Below, piece by piece: positions 17,429 through 26,238 of a stretch of DNA of 64,000 nt; the stretch's first letter is position 1; each line of letters begins with the position of its first letter. Under the pieces are notes generated by a model, which did not search any database, was not told the origin of the DNA, and saw only the letters and a program-made list of their open reading frames with translations. Origin of the DNA: an uncultured Aquitalea sp. (GTDB taxonomy: Bacteria; Pseudomonadota; Gammaproteobacteria; Burkholderiales; Chromobacteriaceae); assembly GCF_945957525.1 (NCBI RefSeq), contig NZ_CAMFLA010000011.1, positions 62,001 to 126,000 on the forward strand, in the 5' to 3' direction. Position numbers and translations under genes: made by a program.

Positions 17429-18742
17429 GTGAAAGCAGACTTCTCCTTCTTCGCCACCCGACGCTTTTTCCCGCTGTTCGGCACCCAGTTTCTAGGCGCC
17501 TTCAACGACAACTTACTGAAAACCGCCGTTGTCGTGCTGGTGAGCTACCACGGCCTGACGCTGGACGGCTTATCGCCCGCACTGGTAGTCAACCTGGCCG
17601 CCGGCGTGTTCATCCTGCCGTTTTTCCTGTTTTCCGCCACTGCCGGCAAGTTGTCCGAGCGCGTGGACAAGGCTGTGATCGCCCGCTGGATCAAGCTGGC
17701 GGAAATCGCCATCATGGCGCTGGCCGGCATCGGCTTTGTCGCCCACTCCGCCGCCATGCTGCTGTTTACCTTGTTTCTCATGGGTTGCCATTCGGCTTTT
17801 TTCGGCCCGCTGAAATACTCGGTGCTGCCGCAATACCTGAAAGAGCATGAACTGGTGGGCGGCAACGGCCTGATCGAAATGGGCACTTTTCTCGCCATTC
17901 TCATCGGCCAGATCATTGGCAGCCTGATGACGCAAGGCGGGCCAGCGCTGATGGCCACGCTGCTGCTGGCTACCGCCGCCTTCGGCTACCTGTCTAGCCG
18001 CTCCATGCCGCCCGCACCGCCGGGCGCGCCGGATTTGCGGCTTTCGGCCAACTTCATCAAGGATTCGGTCGAACTGGTGCGCGACGCCTGGCGCATTCCT
18101 GACGTACGCTGCGCCATTCTGGGCATTTCCTGGTTCTGGCTGATGGGCGCGGTGTACACCACCCAGCTGCCCACCTTCACCAATATGCACCTGGGCGGCA
18201 ACGAGGATGTCTACACCCTGCTGCTGGCGCTGTTTTCCATTGGCATAGGCCTGGGCTCCATCGTCTGCGCCAAGCTCTCGCGCGGTCATTTGCAACTGGG
18301 GTTGGTGCTGCTGGGCAGCGCCGGCATGACGGTTTTCGGTGGCGATCTGGCGCTGTCCGCACTGCCGCACTATCGCGGCCCGTTGATTGGCCTGGCTGAT
18401 TTCCTCGCCGTGCCGGCCAACTGGCGGCATCTGATCGATGTGGGCCTGCTGGGCTTTTTCGGCGGCTTCTTCACCGTGCCGCTGTATACCTGGCTGCAGA
18501 TGTCCAGCCCGGACAGCTTCCGTTCGCAAGCCATCGCCGCCAACAACATTATCAATGGTTTCTACATGGTGGCCGCCGCCGTGGCCAGCGTGCTGGCGCT
18601 CAAGGCCTGGGACAATATCGCCATCCTGCTGCTGGGCACCGCGCTGGCCAACATTCTGGCCACGCTGCATCTGCTGCGCGAAGCGCCGGTGATCTGGCAA
18701 CAGCGCACGCACTGGCTACGAGCCATGCTGGACAAGGCATGA
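17429..18742 (+). CDS. MFS transporter, LplT-like
   Basis: Twelve-segment major facilitator protein (437 aa) of the LplT branch, recognisable by the N-terminal LFGTQFLGAFNDNLLKTA and GPLKYSVLPQYLKEHELVGGNGLIE signatures. E. coli LplT flips lysophospholipids inward for re-acylation by Aas. No acyltransferase gene lies next to it, so the substrate is uncertain. The likely start is GTG at 17429; no strong Shine-Dalgarno is seen. The stop overlaps the next gene by 4 bp. A TTCGGCCAAC motif is at 18043-18052. Confidence 0.87.
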   Translation: MKADFSFFATRRFFPLFGTQFLGAFNDNLLKTAVVVLVSYHGLTLDGLSPALVVNLAAGVFILPFFLFSATAGKLSERVDKAVIARWIKLAEIAIMALAGIGFVAHSAAMLLFTLFLMGCHSAFFGPLKYSVLPQYLKEHELVGGNGLIEMGTFLAILIGQIIGSLMTQGGPALMATLLLATAAFGYLSSRSMPPAPPGAPDLRLSANFIKDSVELVRDAWRIPDVRCAILGISWFWLMGAVYTTQLPTFTNMHLGGNEDVYTLLLALFSIGIGLGSIVCAKLSRGHLQLGLVLLGSAGMTVFGGDLALSALPHYRGPLIGLADFLAVPANWRHLIDVGLLGFFGGFFTVPLYTWLQMSSPDSFRSQAIAANNIINGFYMVAAAVASVLALKAWDNIAILLLGTALANILATLHLLREAPVIWQQRTHWLRAMLDKA

Positions 18743-19194
18743 TCCGAGCCCCCCTGCCCGCCGACCTGCCGGACTTGTGCCGTCTTTTTAGCCAACTGGG
18801 CTACACGCAAAATGAAGACGGGCTGCGCCGGAGGCTGCATCAAACCCTGACCGATCCCGCCTGCATCATGCGCGTGCATCAGGGCCCCAACCGCGTGGTG
18901 GACGGCGTGATCGTCATGCACCTGATGCGCCCGCTGCACGAGCCGCACGACTGGGCGCTGATTTCTTCGCTGGTGGTTGACGAGGCCGTGCGCGGCGGCG
19001 GCGTGGGCGCGCAATTACTGGCGGAGACGGAGTTGCTGGCAAGCCTGGCCGGCTGCGCAAGGGTGATGCTGGCCAGCAATGAAACCCGCGAAGACGCGCA
19101 CCGCTTTTACGAGCGGCACGGCTATCAGGAAAGACGAAAGCGCTTCGTCAAAATGCTGACGCCCACGCCGATGGATAAAAAAAGGCCGGCATGA
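18739..19194 (+). CDS. GNAT-family N-acetyltransferase
   Basis: Acetyl-CoA-dependent acetyltransferase of the Gcn5 superfamily (151 aa). The core fold is visible in SSLVVDEAVRGGGVGAQLLAETE (residues ~75-97; acetyl-CoA pyrophosphate loop in RGGGVG) and in NETREDAHRFYERHGYQ near the C-terminus. The start lies within the stop region of the MFS gene (ATGA overlap), so they form one operon. The acceptor, whether small molecule or protein N-terminus, cannot be told. The stop codon sits in the loop of a GGCCGGC/GCCGGCC hairpin (19184-19203), a possible weak terminator. Confidence 0.88.
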   Translation: MIRAPLPADLPDLCRLFSQLGYTQNEDGLRRRLHQTLTDPACIMRVHQGPNRVVDGVIVMHLMRPLHEPHDWALISSLVVDEAVRGGGVGAQLLAETELLASLAGCARVMLASNETREDAHRFYERHGYQERRKRFVKMLTPTPMDKKRPA

Positions 19195-19371
19195 AAGCCG
19201 GCCGAGCGAGCCGGGTGGCGTCAAGGCCCGAGGCCACCCGTCCCGGAGAGGTGAATTCCGTTCATTGCGCCCGATATCGGGCAAGTCAATGATTCGTCGA
19301 ATTTTGATAGCCTGACGCAAAGCCGTCCAATTGATTGTAATTAGCCCTTTCATTAGCAGGAGCTATCGGCC

Positions 19372-19773
19372 ATGCCACACCCCCTGGGCCTGACCGGCTT
19401 GCATCACGTCGCCTTGATTGCATCGGACTACCCGCGCTCGCGCGATTTTTATCACCGCCTGCTGGCGCTGCCCATCGTCAGCGAAACCTGGCGCGCTGAA
19501 CGCGAATCCTGGAAGTTGAATCTGGCGCTGCCGGACGGCTGCGAGCTGGAGCTGTTCAGCTTCCCTTCCCCGCCGACGCGCCCTACCCGACCCGAAGCCT
19601 GCGGCCTGCGCCACCTGGCCTTGGCCTGTGACGATATCGATGCCGCCCGCAAATGGCTGTTGGCCGAAGGCGTGCCATGCGAAACCATCCGGCTGGATGA
19701 CATCGCCAACCGGCGCTTCTTTTTTTGCCAAGACCCGGACGGGCTGCCCATCGAGTTCTACAGCGCCGTCTGA
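19372..19773 (+). CDS. VOC-family metalloprotein (YaeR/GloA2-like)
   Basis: Single-domain vicinal-oxygen-chelate protein (133 aa) of the glyoxalase/bleomycin resistance superfamily, closest by memory to E. coli YaeR. Motifs are GLHHVALIASDYPRSRDFYHRLL at the start (metal-ligand His), ELELFSFP (Glu), GLRHLALAC (His) and DPDGLPIEFY (Glu) at the end. The four metal ligands are therefore present. CAGGAG precedes the ATG. It is monocistronic and followed by a long terminator. The substrate is unknown. A motif GTTGGCCGAA is at 19659-19668. Confidence 0.88.
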   Translation: MPHPLGLTGLHHVALIASDYPRSRDFYHRLLALPIVSETWRAERESWKLNLALPDGCELELFSFPSPPTRPTRPEACGLRHLALACDDIDAARKWLLAEGVPCETIRLDDIANRRFFFCQDPDGLPIEFYSAV

Positions 19774-19779
19774 ACCGGA

Positions 19780-19817
19780 AAAGCATCAAGGCCGCCTGAT
19801 GGCGGCCTTGATGCTTT
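19780..19817. terminator. Strong bidirectional terminator
   Basis: A perfect 17-bp stem, AAAGCATCAAGGCCGCC (19780-19796) with its complement (19801-19817) and a TGAT loop, separates the convergent VOC and GGDEF-EAL genes. Confidence 0.88.
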
Positions 19818-19829
19818 CATGTTGAGCCC

Positions 19830-21932
19830 TCACTCTTCGTGACTGGGCACCGTCTGCTCAAGACTCAGCCAGTCTACGAAATCGGCGCGAGGCATGGGGC
19901 GGGCAAACAGGTAACCTTGCGCGTAATCACAACCGGCCGCGCGCAACAAATCGCACTGGGCCTGCGTTTCCACGCCCTCGGCCACCACCCGCAAACCCAG
20001 CTTGTGCGCCATGGCGATCACCGCTTCAACGATAGCCTGGTCGCTGCTGTCGGTTTCCAGCATGCTAATGAAGGAGCGATCGATCTTCAGCGCGTCGATG
20101 TCGAATTTTTTCAGATAGGACAAGGCGGAGTAACCAGTGCCGAAGTCATCAATGCTCACCGTCATGCCGGCGCGGCGAAATTCGTGCAAGGTCTCCACCA
20201 CCGCCGGCCGCTCATCCAGCAACAGCGTTTCCGTAATCTCCACGGCGATCAGACTTGGCGGCAGGGCCGCGCGCTTCAGGTACTCCACCCAGGCGCCGCA
20301 GTTGCCGCCGATGAACTGACGTGGCGACACATTGATGCTGATCTTGATGCCATGTTGGCGCGCATGCCACCAGGCGGCCAGATCCAGCGCGTGATGAAAC
20401 ACCTGATTGCCCAATGTGCCGATCAGGCCGATTTCTTCAGCGATGGGAATGAACTCGTCCGGCGGCACCATGCCGCGCGTCGGGTGGCGCCAGCGCAATA
20501 AGGCTTCGGCGCGGGTAGCCTTGCCGCTGGCAAGATCAACGATGGGCTGGTAATGCACATCGAACTGACCTTCCCGCACCGCCAGTCGCAAATCGCTGCC
20601 CAGGCCCAGCCTGCGCTGGGCTTGCACCTGCATGGAGGGCGTGAAGTAACAGAAAGCATTCTTCCCCTGCGCCTTGGCCGCGTACATGGCCTGGTCCGCA
20701 TAACTGAGCAGGCTGCCGCTATCCAGCCCGTCCTGTGGATACACCGCGATGCCGATGCTGGCCGACACATGCACCAGCCTGCCGCCCAGATCAAAAGGGC
20801 GCGACAACAGCGTCAGGATCTTCTGCGCCACCACGCCGGCCGCCGAGGCGTCGGCCACATTGGGCAGGATGATGACAAATTCGTCGCCGCCAATGCGCGA
20901 CACCGTGTCGCTGGCGCGCAGCACGGTGCTGATCAGCCGGGCGGCCTGGATGAGCAACTCATCCCCCACATGATGGCCCAGCGTGTCATTCACCTCCTTG
21001 AAACGATCAAGATCAATGAACAACAGGGCCAGCGAACAGTCCTGCCGCTCTGAACGCAGCAGCTCTTCGGCCAACCTGTCGCGCAGCAGCCTCAGATTGG
21101 GCAGGCCGGTCAGCGCGTCATAATTGGCTTCATGCCAGATCGCCTGCTCCATGCGCTTGCGGTCGCTGATGTCGAGGATCAAACCCACCAGCCCGCCCAA
21201 GGTGCCGTCTGCCTTGTCGAACGTCGCCTTGTAAAACACCACGTCATGACGACTGCCGTCGGCGGCGTAGACCACCGAAGCTTCGTAAGTTTGCGTGCCG
21301 CGGGCGTCAAACAATGCCTGATCGGCAGCGTGATACTTGTCGGCCAAGTCGCACGGCGAGATGTCGTACACCGAGCGGCCCAGCAATTGATCGCGACTGA
21401 GGCCGATAAACTGCTCGAAGGCGCTGTTGCAGCCAATATAGCGCCCGGTTTCATCCTTGTAGAACACCGGGCTGGGGATGGTATCCACAAGACGGGTGAT
21501 GAACTGCAGCTGGTTGGCCACCTCGCGCTCGGCGCGACAGCGCTCCGAGACGTCCTGCAGCAAACCGATGATGGCCGGCGCGCCGTGATATTGCACCGAC
21601 ACCCCGAACACCTCGGCGTCAAACTGCGAACCATCCCGCCGCAAACCGAGAAAATGGTAAAAACTGGCGCGGGCTTCCCCCTTGTCGCGCCGGTCGATCT
21701 CGCGCGACACCAGCGCGTGGTCGCGCGGCGATGTCAGTGAAGCCGGCCCCATGCCGCCGCACAACTCGGACGGCGTATAGCCGAACATCTCCGCCAGCTT
21801 GTCGTTGACGTAGACGAAGCGGTTGTCCTGGATGACGTACACCCCGGTCAGCGCGTTGCTGCACAATCCCTGCAACAGGGCGTCCGCCTCGCTTAGCAGG
21901 CTCTGGAACAATGCCTGTCCCTCCTGGCTCAT
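19830..21932 (-). CDS. PAS-PAS-GGDEF-EAL c-di-GMP signalling protein
   Basis: Cytoplasmic dual-domain protein (700 aa from 21932). Two PAS domains (~20-130 and ~140-262) precede a diguanylate cyclase domain with intact GGDEF (348-352) and its inhibitory RxxD site (RASD, just upstream), then an EAL phosphodiesterase domain with EALLRW (476-478), ISINVSPRQF, ITETLLL and DDFGTGYSAL. Both active sites look functional, so the net activity needs assay. No membrane segment is seen. The start at MSQEGQ is chosen because GGAGAG precedes it; the frame runs to 22019. A similar GGDEF-EAL protein lies upstream on the same strand. Confidence 0.93.
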   Translation of the reverse strand: MSQEGQALFQSLLSEADALLQGLCSNALTGVYVIQDNRFVYVNDKLAEMFGYTPSELCGGMGPASLTSPRDHALVSREIDRRDKGEARASFYHFLGLRRDGSQFDAEVFGVSVQYHGAPAIIGLLQDVSERCRAEREVANQLQFITRLVDTIPSPVFYKDETGRYIGCNSAFEQFIGLSRDQLLGRSVYDISPCDLADKYHAADQALFDARGTQTYEASVVYAADGSRHDVVFYKATFDKADGTLGGLVGLILDISDRKRMEQAIWHEANYDALTGLPNLRLLRDRLAEELLRSERQDCSLALLFIDLDRFKEVNDTLGHHVGDELLIQAARLISTVLRASDTVSRIGGDEFVIILPNVADASAAGVVAQKILTLLSRPFDLGGRLVHVSASIGIAVYPQDGLDSGSLLSYADQAMYAAKAQGKNAFCYFTPSMQVQAQRRLGLGSDLRLAVREGQFDVHYQPIVDLASGKATRAEALLRWRHPTRGMVPPDEFIPIAEEIGLIGTLGNQVFHHALDLAAWWHARQHGIKISINVSPRQFIGGNCGAWVEYLKRAALPPSLIAVEITETLLLDERPAVVETLHEFRRAGMTVSIDDFGTGYSALSYLKKFDIDALKIDRSFISMLETDSSDQAIVEAVIAMAHKLGLRVVAEGVETQAQCDLLRAAGCDYAQGYLFARPMPRADFVDWLSLEQTVPSHEE

Positions 21933-22070
21933 TCTGTTTTGCTCTCCCGGCTTGCCCGCTTTGCGGGTGGCCGTTCTTTCTGTTTTATAGCGGTTTTTGC
22001 GCGCAGGCATCGGCGCCATGCCGGGCTCGATCCGGGGCGGAGCGGACGCGCGGGCGATGGCCGGCTGTGC

Positions 22071-24710
22071 TTAACCCAGCAGATTGTCAAACTCGGCCGC
22101 CGGCACGGGTTTGCCGAAGAGATAGCCCTGATACAAAAAGCAACCGGCCTGCAGCAGAAAATCCTGCTGCGCCCGCGTTTCCACCCCCTCGGCCAGCACC
22201 GTCATGCCCAGCGTCTGCCCCAGCGCGATGATGGTGCGAGCGATGGCGGCGTCGTTGGGGTCGTCCAGAATGTCGCGGACGAAACTGCGGTCTATCTTCA
22301 GCTGACTGATGGGCAAGCGCTTGAGATAGGACAGCGAGGAAAACCCGGTGCCGAAATCATCCATGGCGAAGGACACTCCGCACGCCTTGATGGCATGCAT
22401 GCGGGCGATGATGGTCTCCGTGTCTTCCAGCATCATGGTTTCGGTCAGTTCCAGCTTCAGCCGGTCCGGCCTGGCCCCGCTGGCAGTCAGTATGGCTCGC
22501 AGGCCGGTTTCAAAACCCGGCTGCATGAACTGGCGCGCACTGACATTGACCGCCAGCGTGATATCCGCCCGACGCGGATCATGGGCCCAGGCGGCCAATT
22601 GGCGGCAAGCCTCTTCCAGCACCCACTGCCCAATCGGCAGGATCATGCCAGTATCTTCCGCCACCGGAATGAAGGTCAAAGGCCCGACCACACCCCGCTC
22701 AGGGTGCCGCCAGCGCAGCAGGGCTTCCGCCCCCACCATCACCCCTTCGTTGTTGTACTGTGGCTGATACACTAGGAAAAACTGCCGGTCCGCCAGTGCA
22801 AAGCGCAGCTCGCCCTCCAGCGTCACCCGCGCCTGCACTGCGGCTTGCATCTCGGGATCAAACAGGAACCAGGCATTGCGGCCACTGTGCTTGGCGCGGT
22901 ACATGGCGGTATCGGCCCGCTGCAGCAACTCCTCTTCGCTGCTGTCGCTGGCGTTGAACAAGGCGATGCCCATGCTCGCGGTACAGACGAAAGGCCTGGC
23001 GCCGCCGTCGCGCCCACCCCAATCGCTGGCCAGGGCAAACGGCGTGGACAGCCGTTCGAGAATACGCTCGGCACGCTGCCCGGCCGCTGCCGCGGCATCC
23101 TCCTCCAGACCGGAGAGAATGATGACAAACTCATCGCCGCCCAGCCGCGCCACCACATCGCTGTCGCGCACCGTGGAACGCAAACGGCCCGCCACCGCCA
23201 CCAGCAGCTTGTCGCCCGCGGCATGCCCTTCCGAATCGTTCAACACCTTGAAGTTATCCAGATCGATCAGCAACAGCGCGCCGCAACCGCCCTGCTCCCG
23301 CGTCTGGCGCATGGCCTGCGACAGGCGATCCATCATCAGTTGCCGATTGGGCAAACCAGTCAAGGTGTCGTAAAACGCCAGCTTGCGAATCTCTTGCGCG
23401 GAGCGCTTGCTGTCGGTGATGTCTTCCAGATTGAAATGCAGCATGTGCCGGCCCTGGTGCTCTAACGACATCAGTTGCACCCGGGCCTCCCACTGCGAAC
23501 CATCCGGCCGCTGATGCCGCCACTCAAACACCACATGCCCTTCGCGCAAGGCCTGCTCGACAAATTCCGCCGCGGCTTCGCGCGAGGCGCGGCCGTCCGG
23601 TTGCCGCTCCGGCGACACCGCCAGCGGGGTCAGCCCCAGCATGGCTTCGCAACTTGGCAGCCCGTAAATGCGCCGCGCCGCCTCGTTGCAGTCGATAAAC
23701 ACCATGGAAGGCGTTTCCATCACCACCATCGGGATCTGCGATTTGCTGAACAACGCCTTGTTGTAAGCCTCGCTCTTGCGCAGGGAAGCCAGCGCATGCG
23801 ACAGCTCTGCCGTCCGCAAGCGTACTTTTCGAGTGAGGCTCTTGCTCCAGACGGCCAGCCCTGCCAGCAACAGACCCAGCGCCAGAATGGTGTAGCCCGC
23901 CCAGCGCGCCCAGCTTGGCAGTCGGCCGGTAGGCAGGTTCTCGCCCAGCCAGTGGCGCTCGATGGCAGCGCGCTCGTCCAGACTGATCTTGTCAAAGCCG
24001 CTCAGCACATCGCGGTACAGCGCATCCCGCCCCTTGGCCACCGCCCAGTGAAACTGCCCCGAGTACAAAGGGTCGGTATGCCGGAACTGATCCGCCGCGC
24101 CTTCCTTGTTGAAAAAGTAAAAAGCCGGCGGCGCGTCGATGCACAGCACCCGCACGTTCTGCGCGGCGGCGGCGCGCACCAGCTCTTGGTAACCGGGATA
24201 GCGCTTGAATTCGTGGATGCCGTGCCGGACCAGGTATTCGATGCAGGCATCGCCGTCCTTCACCCCCACGGTAAAGCCCTTGAGGGAGTTGGCGTCGGTG
24301 ATGCCGCTGATGGACTGGTGAAAAAAGATCGGCACATCGATATTGGCGTGCGGCGGGGAGAAAGCGTAAAAGCGCTTGCGCTCTTCTGTTTCAAACAGCG
24401 TGTCGATAACATCCGCCTGGCCGGACTTCATCATGGCTTGCGCCTTGCCCCAGTCGGTGGCGATGAACTCCACCTTGATGCCGGTCTTTTTTTCCCATAG
24501 CGCCCAGACATCGCGCAGGATGCCCTCCGGCTGCCCATCGGCGTCGCGGAATATGTATGGCGGGTAATTGTCGTCCATCACCACCCGGATGGACGCCGGC
24601 GCCGCCAGGGCCGGAAAGGCGCACAGCAAGGCGCAGGCCCAGCCTGCCGCCATTGCGGCGATGCGCCGCCACACTCCCCCGCCATGAGCCGAGCCTTGCT
24701 CATGTTTCAT
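22071..24710 (-). CDS. Periplasmic-sensor PBPb-TM-PAS-GGDEF-EAL protein
   Basis: Membrane c-di-GMP enzyme of 879 aa. A signal peptide (~1-36) is followed by an SBP_bac_3-type periplasmic amino-acid-binding domain (~41-262), one membrane segment (~268-288), a PAS domain (~305-430), GGDEF (524-528) with an RDSD inhibitory site, and EAL (EALLRW, 662-664; DDFGTGFSSL). It probably couples an external small ligand, perhaps an amino acid or amine, to c-di-GMP level. Both catalytic domains retain key residues. A similar sensor module is fused to the kinase at 33887-36295, so the strain uses this input domain for two outputs. Confidence 0.94.
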   Translation of the reverse strand: MKHEQGSAHGGGVWRRIAAMAAGWACALLCAFPALAAPASIRVVMDDNYPPYIFRDADGQPEGILRDVWALWEKKTGIKVEFIATDWGKAQAMMKSGQADVIDTLFETEERKRFYAFSPPHANIDVPIFFHQSISGITDANSLKGFTVGVKDGDACIEYLVRHGIHEFKRYPGYQELVRAAAAQNVRVLCIDAPPAFYFFNKEGAADQFRHTDPLYSGQFHWAVAKGRDALYRDVLSGFDKISLDERAAIERHWLGENLPTGRLPSWARWAGYTILALGLLLAGLAVWSKSLTRKVRLRTAELSHALASLRKSEAYNKALFSKSQIPMVVMETPSMVFIDCNEAARRIYGLPSCEAMLGLTPLAVSPERQPDGRASREAAAEFVEQALREGHVVFEWRHQRPDGSQWEARVQLMSLEHQGRHMLHFNLEDITDSKRSAQEIRKLAFYDTLTGLPNRQLMMDRLSQAMRQTREQGGCGALLLIDLDNFKVLNDSEGHAAGDKLLVAVAGRLRSTVRDSDVVARLGGDEFVIILSGLEEDAAAAAGQRAERILERLSTPFALASDWGGRDGGARPFVCTASMGIALFNASDSSEEELLQRADTAMYRAKHSGRNAWFLFDPEMQAAVQARVTLEGELRFALADRQFFLVYQPQYNNEGVMVGAEALLRWRHPERGVVGPLTFIPVAEDTGMILPIGQWVLEEACRQLAAWAHDPRRADITLAVNVSARQFMQPGFETGLRAILTASGARPDRLKLELTETMMLEDTETIIARMHAIKACGVSFAMDDFGTGFSSLSYLKRLPISQLKIDRSFVRDILDDPNDAAIARTIIALGQTLGMTVLAEGVETRAQQDFLLQAGCFLYQGYLFGKPVPAAEFDNLLG

Positions 24711-25032
24711 TGTTTTTCTCCAACCTTCCCGCTCGTAAAACTACTCCCTCTCTGGCGAAGCAGTATCAACCCGGAAAGCGCTGGAGCGCATCATTTATCT
24801 GGCAAGAAAGCAATGATAGTGCGCCGGTGGTGCTTGCTGGTTTCCAAAATGCGACAGACAGGCCCAGAAGAGCAGGCTGCCGCGAGCCTGAATAATGCAA
24901 GCTTGCTTGACGGTTAGCCCGGTTGGTCTCACATGGCGGATTCACCCAGGCATTGCTTGAAAATCGCTGTATCCCCCGGCGGTTTGATGTTCGGCAAACA
25001 AGACTATCCCCGCACAAGGAAGTACTTGCGCA
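24711..25032. other. Divergent intergenic region, 322 bp
   Basis: This separates the leftward PBPb-GGDEF-EAL gene from the rightward FIST-HD-GYP operon and must contain both promoters. AAGGAAG (about 25017-25023) is the ribosome site for the FIST gene. No clear palindrome, riboswitch or repeat was found, and no sigma-factor motif could be assigned with confidence. Confidence 0.4.
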
Positions 25033-26238
25033 ATGGCCATGAATGCCGGATGGTTAAGCAATAGGCATGAGATTGCCAAGCGGAACCACCTGATGATTTC
25101 TCCTGTTTACACGCAATGCGACGCCGCCTCGCTGGAAGCCGCCGTCGAAGTGCTGCTCAAGCAGGGCGCGCGGGCGCTGCTGGCCCTGCTACCCGAAGCC
25201 GAGCAAGACCAACTGCCCGCCCTGCAAAGTCTCTGCCTGCGACGAGGGCTTGAATTGGCGGGGGGCATCTTCCCCCAGTTGATCCGCGGCGGCCAGTTAT
25301 GCGCGGAAGGCTGTTGGCTATTGCCTCGCAAGCAGACCACCGGCGCAGAACTGCTGGGATTGTCCGCCGACCTCTCCGCTGAAACGGCGGCCTGCATGGT
25401 GGCCACGCGCGTGGAAACCCTGCTGCAGGGCTGGGACCCAGCGCAGGGCCGGCCAACGCTGTTTCTTGCTCTGGATGCCGTGCTGCCCAATATGGCCAGC
25501 ATGGTGGATGAGCTCTATCTACGGCTGGCCGATCAGGTGAGTTACTTCGGCGTCAATGCCGGCAGCGAAACCTTCCAGCCCATCGCCTGCTTGTTCGACC
25601 AGCACCGCACGCTGGGCCATGGCGCGCTGGCGCTGTTGCTGCCGTCCAGCGCGGAGCCCGTCATCCAGCATGGTTATCCGCTGCCGGATCATGTCATGAG
25701 CGCCACCGCCACCGAAGGCAACCGCATTTTCCAGATCGACTGGCGGCCGGCTTTCGAGGTGTATCAGGAGCAAGTTCGGCAGCAGTACGGGCAAAATCTC
25801 AACCGCGACAACTTCTACCAGTACGGTGTTCACTTTCCGCTGGGCATCGCGCTGGCCAACAATGAGTTGCTGGTGCGCATTCCCGTCGCGCTGGAGGACG
25901 ATGGCTCGGTGCTCTGCGTGGGCGAGGTGCCGGAGAATTCGCTACTGTTCATGCTGCAAGCGCCGGCGCTGGACCAGCAAAGCTGCGTCAGTGACATTGC
26001 CGCAAGGTTGCCCGAACCCGGCGGAGACGACGAAACCCTGCTCACGTTCTACTGCGCCGGGCGGCGCATGCACTACGGCGCGGAAGCCGGCACGGAACTG
26101 GCCCGCCTCGGCAGCGCCAGCGGCGGTCGCTCCATGGCTGGCGCGCTGACGCTGGGTGAAATCGGCAGCCTGCGCGCCGGCGGCTATCCGATGTTCCACA
26201 ACGCGGCCATCGCCTGCGCCCTCTGGAAAACCACATGA
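25033..26238 (+). CDS. FIST-domain sensor protein
   Basis: Soluble protein (401 aa) of the FIST N/FIST C family, thought to bind small ligands such as amino acids and often coupled to cyclic-nucleotide or two-component outputs. FIST-N spans roughly residues 40-215 (GGIFPQLIRGG, YFGVNAGSE) and FIST-C ~225-385, ending FHNAAIACALWK. There is no membrane segment. The ATG at 25033 has AAGGAAG upstream; an internal ATG at 25093 (MISPVY) is an alternative start. The 4-bp overlap with the following HD-GYP gene suggests it feeds a signal to those phosphodiesterases. Confidence 0.85.
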   Translation: MAMNAGWLSNRHEIAKRNHLMISPVYTQCDAASLEAAVEVLLKQGARALLALLPEAEQDQLPALQSLCLRRGLELAGGIFPQLIRGGQLCAEGCWLLPRKQTTGAELLGLSADLSAETAACMVATRVETLLQGWDPAQGRPTLFLALDAVLPNMASMVDELYLRLADQVSYFGVNAGSETFQPIACLFDQHRTLGHGALALLLPSSAEPVIQHGYPLPDHVMSATATEGNRIFQIDWRPAFEVYQEQVRQQYGQNLNRDNFYQYGVHFPLGIALANNELLVRIPVALEDDGSVLCVGEVPENSLLFMLQAPALDQQSCVSDIAARLPEPGGDDETLLTFYCAGRRMHYGAEAGTELARLGSASGGRSMAGALTLGEIGSLRAGGYPMFHNAAIACALWKTT